This document shows, piece after piece, positions 25,968-34,605 of a stretch of DNA of 45,448 nucleotides. The notes beneath the pieces are model-generated. The model saw only the letters and a list, made by a program, of their open reading frames with translations, did no database searches and was not told the origin of the DNA. Origin of the DNA: an uncultured Saprospiraceae bacterium (lineage in GTDB: Bacteria; Bacteroidota; Bacteroidia; Chitinophagales; Saprospiraceae). The first letter of the stretch is position 1. The number at the start of each line of letters is the position of its first letter. The DNA is taken from positions 1 through 45,448 of the forward strand of contig CALFWZ010000132.1 of the NCBI GenBank assembly GCA_937928405.1. The letters run 5' to 3'. Both the position numbers and the translations under genes were made by a program.

Positions 25968-27026
25968 ATGAAATTTGCCCCCCGCTCAAGCCAAGCAACC
26001 ATCAACGGAAAGGATTATCAACTAATTGCTTTCTACTTTCCTGGAAAAAATACTTCGTGGGATGACTTTTACAACGCTCCTTTCTTCGGAAATTTTTGGC
26101 AAAAAAATTTATCACTTAAAATAGGCGCTGTATCCGCGACCTTCCATACCGCAGAAGCGGCCTTCCAATCTACCAAATGGTGGCACCACGATCATATCAG
26201 GCAACAATTTGAAAATGCGCTTACGGGAAGTGAAGCATTCAGTATCAAAAAACATCTTTCTATTCCTCCAGATACTACCTATGCTGGTTTGGGGCGTGAT
26301 GGAGCGATGAAAGCAGTGCTTGCGTCAAAATTTGCTGATCCTAATTTACAACAAGGTTTGATGGCTACCGGAGATGCTTATCTCTTGGAACATAATTCTA
26401 GGTCAGGACGGGATAGATATTGGAGTGATAACCACAATGGCACTGGGCTAAATATGCTAGGAAAAACGCTGATGTCGATCAGACAAAGTCTTGGAGGATC
26501 AGGAGATCCCTACGACGGGGCAGTGGCAGAGATGACTAAAAATGTACAGATGGCCCATGATACCATGGCTCCTAAAATAGCTGAAAATAAATTAGAAATC
26601 ATTCCATCTGTTTATCATGGTGACGGAATAGACGGAGATTTTGGTTGGATGATACAACAAGCAACCTATAAGGATGCCTTTTTTATATTTAATGATAATC
26701 AAAGTCAGTTTGAAGCACATATCCAAGATCCTGCTGGAGTTGCAGGTTGTAGCGTAGGGGGTGGCAATGCTGTGATTAGACCTTATCAATGTCATACGCC
26801 TCCAAAGGCTGGAGGTATCCCGACTGGCCCTGGGTTTAGTGGACTGACGACGGAAGTTCAGGCAATGATTGATTTGGCAATGGAAGAAATTAAAAAAGGG
26901 ATAAAAGCTGGCTCCTACTCCAAAGTTGTTTTCAGCTCCAATGGGCATGGTGGTCTTGGTACCAGTATATTTCATGTGCCAGACGATGTGAAAAAGTATA
27001 TTGTAGCGCAAATTTTAAGCCTCTAG
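25968..27026 (+). CDS. NADAR domain protein with an unrecognised C-terminal domain
   Basis: 352 aa, no signal peptide. Residues ~1-176 are a NADAR (YbiA-like) domain: PFFGNFWQKNLSL, FHTAEAAFQSTKWW, ASKFADPNLQQGLMATGDAYLLEHN and GLNMLGKTLMSIR. NADAR proteins act on ADP-ribosyl or ribose-phosphate compounds, and some remove ADP-ribose from guanine bases in DNA. Residues ~205-352 form a second domain with GGGNAVIRPYQ (264-274), GIPTG (283-287) and SSNGHGGLGTSIF (323-335). Its Gly-rich loops resemble a nucleotide- or ADP-ribose-binding fold, but I recognise no family. It stands alone between terminators. Confidence 0.85.
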   Translation: MKFAPRSSQATINGKDYQLIAFYFPGKNTSWDDFYNAPFFGNFWQKNLSLKIGAVSATFHTAEAAFQSTKWWHHDHIRQQFENALTGSEAFSIKKHLSIPPDTTYAGLGRDGAMKAVLASKFADPNLQQGLMATGDAYLLEHNSRSGRDRYWSDNHNGTGLNMLGKTLMSIRQSLGGSGDPYDGAVAEMTKNVQMAHDTMAPKIAENKLEIIPSVYHGDGIDGDFGWMIQQATYKDAFFIFNDNQSQFEAHIQDPAGVAGCSVGGGNAVIRPYQCHTPPKAGGIPTGPGFSGLTTEVQAMIDLAMEEIKKGIKAGSYSKVVFSSNGHGGLGTSIFHVPDDVKKYIVAQILSL

Positions 27027-27064
27027 CTAAAGAGTAGCCTTTATTATAATGTACATAATTTCGG

Positions 27065-27098
27065 AGTGAGTCAAGATAGCTTGACCCACTCGTTTTTT
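27065..27098 (+). terminator. Rho-independent terminator of the NADAR gene
   Basis: GAGTG-A-GTCAAG (27065-27075) pairs with CTTGAC-C-CACTC (27080-27091) with one A-C mismatch; a T-run follows. The rest of the 329-bp gap to 27355 shows a -7-like TAAATTTG at 27252-27259, a small ATCGA/TCGAT hairpin near 27301-27316 and nothing else. Confidence 0.75.
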
Positions 27099-27251
27099 AT
27101 CTGAGCATCTTTACACCTTACACCTATCCGTTGAGTTTGGAAGTCTTATCAGACCAGACTATTAGAAAACAGGCTACCTGCCGCTTGTTACTAGAATCAA
27201 TGACCTATTATTTTCGTATTAGAATTAATCTTTAATTCCTTTTTTATTTCT

Positions 27252-27259
27252 TAAATTTG
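27252..27259 (+). promoter_or_regulatory. -7 element candidate for the 27356-29940 unit
   Basis: TAAATTTG, a full match to TAnnTTTG, 97 bp upstream of the lipoprotein gene. No clear -33 TTG is at the right distance. Confidence 0.35.
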
Positions 27260-27355
27260 TACGAATAGTGAAAATCTTTTACTATTTAACGCTTAACCAA
27301 GATCGACTTTTTTCGATCGATTCAATATTTTATAAAATTTAAACCCCGTAAAATT

Positions 27356-27760
27356 ATGAAAACGATCAAATTTATTATTGTCGCTTTTATTTTAGCCAGC
27401 CTACTATTCGCTTGTACTCAAAAGTCAGGTGGAAATGAAGGACCTGTTCCAGAGGAAACTCCACCAACACCACATCCTGAATTAATATCAAAGGATACAT
27501 TCAATGCCTGGACAACGAGATGGAATAATAATTTTAGAGCATATATGGAAAATGATTCTTTGCATTATTTCAATATGCCTTTAGTTGATTTAAAGGATAT
27601 ACTAAAAGAATCACCCGTAGACTCAGCAAGATATTATATGGGAATGGATGCTAAATTACATCCTCACTTGATGCTAGTGGGTACTTATCAGGGACAACCT
27701 AATTTTAGTGTTATTGCAGATTATACAGAAGTATGTCCTCCGTTTTGTGATAAAAACTAA
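27356..27760 (+). CDS. Lipoprotein of unknown function
   Basis: 134 aa with a type II signal peptide and lipobox L-F-A-C (Cys20), then a Pro-rich linker (PVPEETPPTPHPE). The mature ~85-residue domain has no recognised family and ends with a small Cys cluster (CPPFCDKN). It is followed without a gap by a membrane protein, a histidine kinase and a response regulator, so it may be the envelope component of a sensory unit (inference). Confidence 0.8.
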   Translation: MKTIKFIIVAFILASLLFACTQKSGGNEGPVPEETPPTPHPELISKDTFNAWTTRWNNNFRAYMENDSLHYFNMPLVDLKDILKESPVDSARYYMGMDAKLHPHLMLVGTYQGQPNFSVIADYTEVCPPFCDKN

Positions 27761-28447
27761 ATGTTAGAGCTTGCGCATATAGCTATTGTTGTTTTATCTG
27801 TTAGTAGTGCAATTGCTAGTATATACCTTTACAAGTATGCAAATAAAAAAGAAAAAGTATTTATATATTATATAGTTGCTATTGGGTTCTTTGAAGTATT
27901 TGCTAAGGTGCTTAAACAGTTAATGAGTGATGGAAATAATTTACCAGGACTCCATTTATATACGTTATTTCAGTTTGTACTTTTGACCTTGTTCTTTAAT
28001 GCTTGTCTTAAGGAACTATCTAAACAGTTTAAGTACAAGTGGGTACTTGGTCTTGGGACGCTAGGTATCCTTGCTAACTCATTGTTTGTTCAGTCTATCT
28101 TCACGTATAATAGCTATAGTAAATCTGCCGTAGAATTATATGTGATTATCATGAGTCTTGTACTCTTTACCCTTTTTTTAAAAGACAAGGCAAACGAGCA
28201 AATAAATATGAAAGCGAGTGTCTCTTTCGTGTCCGCCGTATTTCTACAATCCGCTGTCTCTATTATATTTTACATATATAGTAACGATATAATGGAAATG
28301 AAAGCATCCTTGAGAGATTTAATATGGTATCTGAGAATAGTCATCAATTATATTTCTTTGTTTATGATCATGTTTGGAATGTGGCAAATTTTTGCTCGAG
28401 AGAGAGGAGTTAGTAAACAACTTCAACAACATAAAGGAAAGATCTAA
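27761..28447 (+). CDS. Seven-helix membrane protein
   Basis: 228 aa, with about seven hydrophobic segments spread along the whole length and no soluble domain. It starts at the base after the preceding stop and ends 2 bp before the kinase gene, so it is certainly co-transcribed. It looks like the 7TM sensory partners that sit next to small NarL-type kinases in Bacteroidota. No ligand-binding motif is recognised. Confidence 0.8.
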   Translation: MLELAHIAIVVLSVSSAIASIYLYKYANKKEKVFIYYIVAIGFFEVFAKVLKQLMSDGNNLPGLHLYTLFQFVLLTLFFNACLKELSKQFKYKWVLGLGTLGILANSLFVQSIFTYNSYSKSAVELYVIIMSLVLFTLFLKDKANEQINMKASVSFVSAVFLQSAVSIIFYIYSNDIMEMKASLRDLIWYLRIVINYISLFMIMFGMWQIFARERGVSKQLQQHKGKI

Positions 28448-28449
28448 AA

Positions 28450-29226
28450 ATGGAAGATCAGGAGTTATTTATCATCATCATTATTAGTGTTTTCATCATG
28501 GTTACACTAGCGATAGGGGTACTCGTGCTCTACAATACTTCTCAGCGAAGAATACTCCAGGAGGTAGAAATGGCCCATGTAAAAGAAATAGAATACAAAA
28601 ATAATCTGCTCGCAAATAGTATAGAAGTACAAGAAAGAGAAAGATCTAGAATCGCAAAAGATCTGCACGATGATATCGGCTCAAAACTCAGTATTGTAAA
28701 TCTAAATATCAATCTACTCCAGTCGCACCTTAGCAAAGACGAAAAGGTATCATCTATCATTGGAAACATCGAGTCTTCGCTGACAGAGAGCATTACAAGA
28801 GTTAGAGATATATCTCATGATTTGTATCCTCCCATACTTGAAAAATTTGGCATACAAAGCGCGCTAGAATCTTTAGCGAAGGAGGTGACGAGGACAGGGG
28901 TGTTGAGAGTATATTTGGATATTGATCATGAATGGAAGAAATTTGATAGAGCTGCCGAATTGCATATTTATAGAATAAACCAAGAGCTGCTCCATAATAC
29001 GGTAAAGCATGCAGAAGCGAATAATGTATGGATATCTTCAACCCCTGAAGCGGATCAGTTAAAGTTGTCTTATAGAGATGATGGAAAAGGGATAGATAAT
29101 GAGAACCATAAAAAATCGGATGGACTCGGAATATCTAGTATTCTTACCCGAATAAATATATTAAATGCATCCGTAAAATTTTATGATGAATACGAGGAGG
29201 GATATAAGGTAGAATTTATATTTTGA
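28450..29226 (+). CDS. NarL/LuxR-type sensor histidine kinase
   Basis: 258 aa. It has one N-terminal membrane segment (about 6-28), a short coiled coil, then HisKA_3 with the phospho-acceptor H73 in SRIAKDLHDDIGSKLS. A HATPase domain follows (N-box ELLHNTVKHAEANNVW; G-box YRDDGKGID; GLGISSILTRI). There is no extracytoplasmic sensor domain, so the signal probably comes through the adjacent 7TM protein. It pairs with the response regulator 18 bp downstream. Confidence 0.92.
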   Translation: MEDQELFIIIIISVFIMVTLAIGVLVLYNTSQRRILQEVEMAHVKEIEYKNNLLANSIEVQERERSRIAKDLHDDIGSKLSIVNLNINLLQSHLSKDEKVSSIIGNIESSLTESITRVRDISHDLYPPILEKFGIQSALESLAKEVTRTGVLRVYLDIDHEWKKFDRAAELHIYRINQELLHNTVKHAEANNVWISSTPEADQLKLSYRDDGKGIDNENHKKSDGLGISSILTRINILNASVKFYDEYEEGYKVEFIF

Positions 29227-29244
29227 AATTAGAAAATTAATAGC

Positions 29245-29940
29245 ATGAAGGAGGCAAAGAAATATAAGATTGCATTAGTAGATGATGAATCTCTATTCTT
29301 ACAAGGATTGACGATGCTTGTTAATAATAATGAGCATCTAGAAGTGATACTAACGGCAGAAAATGGCAGTGATCTATTAACAAAACTTTCGGAGAGCGAA
29401 GACATCCCCGACTTATTGCTATGCGATCTAGAAATGCCGGTGATGAATGGGGTAGAGGTCACTAAGGCACTTGTTTCAACATACCCGCAGATCAAAATTG
29501 TCATTCTATCCTCCCATTATGAACCATCCCTCATACTAAAAATGCTAGAAATAGGAGCTTCTGCTTTTATGCCCAAAAATGAAAAGCCAGATGAATTTTA
29601 TTTAACCATTACGAATGTAATAGAAAAAGGATTTCACTATAATAATTATATTGTCCAACTTATCAGAGAAAAAATGCTTTTTGGTACTAAGAAGAAAGCC
29701 AGCAATACCGTGAAGTTGACCGCCAGAGAAGAAGAAATTCTAAGACTAATTTGTGATCAAAAAACAAATAAAGATATAGGCGAAGAGATTTTTATCAGTC
29801 CTCGAACTGTTGAAGGTCATAGAAATAAATTGCTTGAAAAAACAGCTTCCAAAAATAGCGCAGGCCTGATTATCTATGCCGTCGAAAATGGGTATTATTC
29901 AGTCAATATATTGAATAAATGGGAAAAGCAGTTAGGGTAA
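29245..29940 (+). CDS. LuxR/NarL family response regulator
   Basis: 231 aa. The receiver domain (about 7-125) has the acidic pocket DDE (13-15), the phospho-acceptor D61 in LLLCDLEMPVMNG and the conserved lysine in FMPKNE. The C-terminal LuxR helix-turn-helix (about 155-220) has LTAREEEILRLICDQKTNKDIGEEIFIS and TVEGHRNKLLEKT. It is the DNA-binding output of the preceding kinase. It is the last gene of the unit; the next gene is convergent, 34 bp away. Confidence 0.95.
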   Translation: MKEAKKYKIALVDDESLFLQGLTMLVNNNEHLEVILTAENGSDLLTKLSESEDIPDLLLCDLEMPVMNGVEVTKALVSTYPQIKIVILSSHYEPSLILKMLEIGASAFMPKNEKPDEFYLTITNVIEKGFHYNNYIVQLIREKMLFGTKKKASNTVKLTAREEEILRLICDQKTNKDIGEEIFISPRTVEGHRNKLLEKTASKNSAGLIIYAVENGYYSVNILNKWEKQLG

Positions 29941-29974
29941 TTTTTTTTGCTCAGACAAGCTTTTAATGATCGTG

Positions 29975-32074
29975 TTATTTTGGGGCTGCTGCCTCCATGT
30001 CTACTTGAGCAGGTAACTGAATGGCAGCATTTGGAACGGAAAAGAAAAAAGTACTCCCTTTTCCTTCTTCAGATGTTACCCAAATCTCGCCGCCCCAAGA
30101 GGCGACAATTCTTTTACAAGTAGCCAAACCGATGCCGGTTCCTTCATATTCTTCGCGCGTATGCAATCGACGGAACATTTCAAATACCTTTTCTAGATTT
30201 TCTTTAGATATTCCAATCCCATTATCTTTGACAGAAAAAATATATCCATTTTCAGAAGGTTTCGCATCTATTTCTACGATAGGATCTCTTGTTCCTTTGA
30301 ATTTCATGCCATTGCTGGTAAGGTTTTGTAGTAGTTGTAAAAGCTGCGTTCGATGTGCTCTTACCAATGGTAGATTTTCATTTTTAATGATCAAAGTAGC
30401 TTTTAATAATTCTATCCGATGTCGTAGATTTGATTCGACCATCATCATCACATCTTTAGTCGAAACAAATTTTGTGGGGGCATCTTGGCTGCCTGCTCTG
30501 GAAAAATCTAATAGGTCATTCAGTAAAGTTTCCATTCGGTCCACTGCATCAATGATATAATGCATAAATTCATTCCCCGTTTCATCAAAGGAAGAACTAT
30601 ACCTACGCTTTAAAAGTTTTGTGTAGGAATTAATCATCCGAAGCGGTTCTTTTAAATCATGGGAGGCTACATACGCAAACTGTTGGAGGTCTTCATTGGA
30701 GTGTTCCAACTGTTTATTTTTAACGTGGATTTCTTCGTTTTTAGAATTTAAAAGAAGATTTTTTTCTTCCAATAACTTGTTGACCTTATTTTGATAATTT
30801 AACTTATTTCTATTCCAAAGTAAAAACATAAAAATAGCAAAAGTGGTAATGGCAAATAGGTAAATTTGTTGCTTACGAATCTCTTCATTTTTTCCCAATA
30901 ATTCATTTCCTTTTTTCAACATTTCGATTTCATGTTCAGATTTTTGAACATCAAATCTCCTTTTAGATTGCCCCATTTCTTCCAACGTCTTTTCATTCAA
31001 AAGCGAATCTTTCATGGACACATATCGCTTATTATATTCATAGGCGATTAATGGTTGATCCAATTGATCATGTACGAGCGCGAGGTGTTTATAGATGTCA
31101 GATTGGCGGCTACGCGAATCCAATTCTTTGGCTGATTTCAAAGCCTCTTTTAAGTAACGCTTTGCTTCTATGGCTTTTTCCCATTCTAAATATAATTGAG
31201 CAATTTCAATTTTATTTCCGATGACGCTATAAGTGTCACCCAATTCTGTTTTAAGTTGAATGGCTTCTTGGTAAAATGCTTCTGCCCTGGCGTATTCTTT
31301 TTGGGTAACAAAATTACTTCCTATGTTGCCCTTGGCATAGGCGATCCCTGTTTTGTAATTTAATTTTTCTGCTAATGCAAGCGACCGACGATTATAAGAT
31401 AAACTCTCCTCATGCATCCCTAACTTGGCATGGACGGCTCCGAGGGCAGCCAAACAAGAATAAATAAAACTCTCATTCTTCAACGCATCACAGATGTCTT
31501 TTGCCTTTTGGTAAGACTCCAGTGCTTTTTCATATTGAAGTTGATAAAAGAAAATAGTTCCAATATTATAATGACTATTGGCAATTCCTAAAGAGTCTTC
31601 TTTTACCTCAGAAATAAGCAGCCCTTGCATTTGTTGTTCAAATGCTTTTTCATAATTTCCTAATGCTTGATAAATAGAAGAAATTTGTGTGTACGCTCTA
31701 GCTTTTTCTAATTCTTCAATCAACCCTTCCTCAAATTCTATTACTCGGTAAAAATTCTCCAAAGCTTTTTGAAAATCATTCGTCCTTTTATGCCCCACTC
31801 CTGAAAAGAAAATAGCATTAGCGGCAGAAGTATAATCTTCTTCTTTTAATGCTAATTCGGCAGCAAGATCAAAATGATAAATGGACTCCAAATACTTTTC
31901 TTCCTTCTTAGAATATAGGTGGTGTCCTAGTTCGAGATGTGTTTTAATTAATTCTTTAGTGCTTCCCTTCGCTTGCAGAAGTTCTAAGGTGTTAAGCAGA
32001 CTATCTACTGTATTACTCAGACCTTGAGTAGGTATTTGTAATAAAAAAACAAATAGTAGATAGGTAAATTTCAT
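29975..32074 (-). CDS. TPR-repeat sensor histidine kinase
   Basis: 699 aa with a signal peptide (about 1-20). A periplasmic array of TPR repeats (about 25-380; GNYEKAFEQQMQGL, YEKALESYQKAKDIC), one membrane segment (about 405-425) and a coiled coil come next. Then HisKA with its phospho-acceptor His near residue 472 (VASHDLKEPLR) and HATPase (NLTSNGMKFKG, DNGIGIS, GTGIGLATCKRIV). No receiver or DNA-binding domain is attached and no regulator is adjacent on this strand. TPRs suggest sensing by protein-protein contact in the periplasm. Confidence 0.93.
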   Translation of the reverse strand: MKFTYLLFVFLLQIPTQGLSNTVDSLLNTLELLQAKGSTKELIKTHLELGHHLYSKKEEKYLESIYHFDLAAELALKEEDYTSAANAIFFSGVGHKRTNDFQKALENFYRVIEFEEGLIEELEKARAYTQISSIYQALGNYEKAFEQQMQGLLISEVKEDSLGIANSHYNIGTIFFYQLQYEKALESYQKAKDICDALKNESFIYSCLAALGAVHAKLGMHEESLSYNRRSLALAEKLNYKTGIAYAKGNIGSNFVTQKEYARAEAFYQEAIQLKTELGDTYSVIGNKIEIAQLYLEWEKAIEAKRYLKEALKSAKELDSRSRQSDIYKHLALVHDQLDQPLIAYEYNKRYVSMKDSLLNEKTLEEMGQSKRRFDVQKSEHEIEMLKKGNELLGKNEEIRKQQIYLFAITTFAIFMFLLWNRNKLNYQNKVNKLLEEKNLLLNSKNEEIHVKNKQLEHSNEDLQQFAYVASHDLKEPLRMINSYTKLLKRRYSSSFDETGNEFMHYIIDAVDRMETLLNDLLDFSRAGSQDAPTKFVSTKDVMMMVESNLRHRIELLKATLIIKNENLPLVRAHRTQLLQLLQNLTSNGMKFKGTRDPIVEIDAKPSENGYIFSVKDNGIGISKENLEKVFEMFRRLHTREEYEGTGIGLATCKRIVASWGGEIWVTSEEGKGSTFFFSVPNAAIQLPAQVDMEAAAPK

Positions 32075-32289
32075 AGATATGGTCTAGAATGAGTTAAAGA
32101 AATTCTTGACAGATGATATTATCTGCAAATTCTATTCCACACAGAATAATATTTAAATCATCTTTCCTATCGCTTGAAATAGACGATTTTAGTTTGGCAC
32201 TTTTCTTGATTAGAAAAGGAAGATCCCTTCTCTCTGATCCCTTCCGCTTGCTTAGATTATTACATCGCTCCCCACGAATAAATTTGTCC

Positions 32290-34551
32290 ATGAAAATACG
32301 CCTTGAACTCTTCCTTATTATTTTTATCTATTTGTTCTATACCACAATTGCAACTGCAACAGTTTTTACTTCTACTAAGGATGGACACTTTGAATACCCA
32401 AGCACGTGGGATATTGGTAATGGGATGATTCCAGGAGAGATGGATACGGTTATTATTAAACATAAAGTCGAACTATACCTTACTAGTAAAGTAACCATAA
32501 AAAGCCTTTCGCTATCTAATTTTGCCAATGAAAATTCAGGATTTGAAGTTTATGGAACGGATTCTCTCGTGATCTTAGATAATTTCCAAGCAACGGCACA
32601 TAACATTGACAAAAGCATTTATACATGGATACGAGGATCTGCGACTGTGGTTGTTGAAGGAAATTGTCATCTTTTAAGAGTTGCAGAAAACAGTTTTGAT
32701 AAATATTTTGATTTTACGGTACTAAAAAATGCAAAGTTTTTTATCAAAGGGTCTCTTAGATTTGATTATTTAGGTGCTGGTTCTAATGAAGGTGAGAAAG
32801 AGATTGTAGTAAAAGATAATGGCTTATTAGACGTAGAAGGAGAAACCGTGTTTATAAATAGTGGAGGCGAGGATTTTAATCTTGGTCTGTATAACAAGGG
32901 GAAAGTAATTTTTAGAGATAGCTTATCACTTATATTAAATGGTACGGGTAAAGAAGCAGGGATTACGCTACATGATTCTTCTAGTCTCCAAATACTTTCC
33001 AGTGCTTATCTATTCAATTCATCTACGGCAAGTAATGATTTTGCCAAATTGAGAGCGAGAAATGAATCCACTATATATATTCAGGATAATGTTTATATGG
33101 AATCTCATGGGGCAAAGGTACAATTAGAGGCAGAAGAAGAAGGTGGAGTTCTAACGGTAGGAGGTGATATTGTGATGAATGCTTCTGCACAAGATGAAGT
33201 ATCCATCAATATTACTAATGATGGCAAAGTATTTCTAGGAGGAGATATCGTGCGCGAAACCAATTTTGGAAAATTAACCATGAATGATGATGGCGCATTA
33301 ATTCTCAATGGTTCTGAACCGCAAATAATTCCCAAAAGTAAATTGCCGAACTCAGGTACTGATTCATTATTTTTCAAAAAGATTGTTTTAGCAAATACAT
33401 CACCTCAACCTTTTGTCCTTACAGAGGATCTTATCGTTCGAGATTCTTTGGTATTGACCCATGGTAATTTAATCAGTGATTCGTCTGCTATGGTTGTCTT
33501 AGAGGATAATGCTACGATCTCTGGTAGTAGTACTGCTTATATTGAAGGTCCGGTCAAAAAAATAGGAAGCACTGGAGGGCAACCGCTCACATTGCCAATT
33601 GGAACTAGTACGGCCTATGCACCGATCACTATTTCAGAAATTGCCAGTCCATTATCAGAAATTACAGTACAGTATGCCAGTGAGCCACCGCCATTTGGGG
33701 TAGAAGCATTCGAAAATGATATTAATAATGTCAGCACGAATGGTTTTTGGACGGTAGAAAAAAATACAAACACAGGAGATGTAGACCTTACCTTGACTTG
33801 GGAGGATTCAGCTGAAATAGGTATAACAGAAACGGCTGATCTAGTAGTAGCAGGCTGGGATGGAACCGAATGGATAAGTTATGGTCAGGAATCTTCCGGA
33901 ATGATTGGTGCGGGTGGATTTGTGGAAAGTTCTTTCAGTGAGCCGCCGCCATTTGGGGTAGAAAACTTTACGTTAGCTTCTACGAGTTCCTTCAATTCGC
34001 TTCCCGTTGATTTAAAGCGTTTTAAAGCAACGCCTCGTACGGGTAGCGTTGACCTGGAATGGCAAACGGAAGCTGAAATAAATTCTAGTCACTTCTTAGT
34101 AGAACGTTCGACGGATGGAATCAACTTTGTACCCATTGATTTTGTCAAAAGTAAAGGAGACGCGTCCACGCCCGCAGCGTATACTGTCAAAGATATGACA
34201 CCTTCTTTCGGATGGAATTATTATCGACTCAAAATGATTGATAATGATGAGTCGTATGAGTATTCACCAACAGAGGCTATTAAGTTAGAAAAAGATGCGT
34301 CTATACGCTTATATCCTAATCCGGTAAAAGACGTTTTGTTCATTCAAGATACGGAAGGCGTAGAAGCAGAGGTACGGGTTGAAATATTTGACAGACATTC
34401 TAGTAAAGTACATGAAGCGGTTATCTTTCTAAATAATGGTCCCGTTCAATTAACAATTGAAGATATTCAAACTTTACCTTCTGGATATTATATCGTGAAA
34501 ATTACGGGAGCATCTGGCTGTCAATTTGTGAATTTTGTAATTGCAGAATAA
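32290..34551 (+). CDS. Large T9SS surface protein, G8-like N-terminus
   Basis: 753 aa from the ATG at 32290, which opens a clear signal peptide (MKIRLELFLIIFIYLFYTTI); the frame is open 59 codons further upstream but without signal-like sequence. The N-terminal part (about 25-450) is a beta-helix-like repeat region. It starts WDIGNGMIPGEMDTVIIKHK, similar to G8 domains. A duplicated linker SEPPPFGVE (DNA 33679-33705 and 33937-33963, 86 residues apart) follows. An FN3-like segment (WQTEAEINSSHFLVERSTDG) and a T9SS sorting domain (RLYPNPVKDVLFIQD, PSGYYIVKI) complete it. Probably adhesin or matrix component. Confidence 0.87.
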   Translation: MKIRLELFLIIFIYLFYTTIATATVFTSTKDGHFEYPSTWDIGNGMIPGEMDTVIIKHKVELYLTSKVTIKSLSLSNFANENSGFEVYGTDSLVILDNFQATAHNIDKSIYTWIRGSATVVVEGNCHLLRVAENSFDKYFDFTVLKNAKFFIKGSLRFDYLGAGSNEGEKEIVVKDNGLLDVEGETVFINSGGEDFNLGLYNKGKVIFRDSLSLILNGTGKEAGITLHDSSSLQILSSAYLFNSSTASNDFAKLRARNESTIYIQDNVYMESHGAKVQLEAEEEGGVLTVGGDIVMNASAQDEVSINITNDGKVFLGGDIVRETNFGKLTMNDDGALILNGSEPQIIPKSKLPNSGTDSLFFKKIVLANTSPQPFVLTEDLIVRDSLVLTHGNLISDSSAMVVLEDNATISGSSTAYIEGPVKKIGSTGGQPLTLPIGTSTAYAPITISEIASPLSEITVQYASEPPPFGVEAFENDINNVSTNGFWTVEKNTNTGDVDLTLTWEDSAEIGITETADLVVAGWDGTEWISYGQESSGMIGAGGFVESSFSEPPPFGVENFTLASTSSFNSLPVDLKRFKATPRTGSVDLEWQTEAEINSSHFLVERSTDGINFVPIDFVKSKGDASTPAAYTVKDMTPSFGWNYYRLKMIDNDESYEYSPTEAIKLEKDASIRLYPNPVKDVLFIQDTEGVEAEVRVEIFDRHSSKVHEAVIFLNNGPVQLTIEDIQTLPSGYYIVKITGASGCQFVNFVIAE

Positions 34552-34570
34552 AAATTATCAATTAAGTGAA

Positions 34571-34605
34571 AAAATGATCTCGATAGTTTTCGGGATCATC
34601 TTTTT
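34571..34605. terminator. Bidirectional terminator between convergent genes
   Basis: ATGATCTCG (34574-34582) pairs with CGGGATCAT (34591-34599) with one G-U/T-G pair. It is flanked by an A-run on the left and a T-run on the right, serving both strands. Confidence 0.75.

Noticed and set aside
27027..27355. Possible tRNA or other RNA gene in the gap
   Set aside because: Apart from the terminator, a -7-like site and one small hairpin, no cloverleaf or known RNA motif could be drawn.
32113..32289. N-terminal extension of the large T9SS protein
   Set aside because: The signal peptide starts at 32290; the extra 59 codons have no homology-like features and overlap the promoter region of the divergent kinase.
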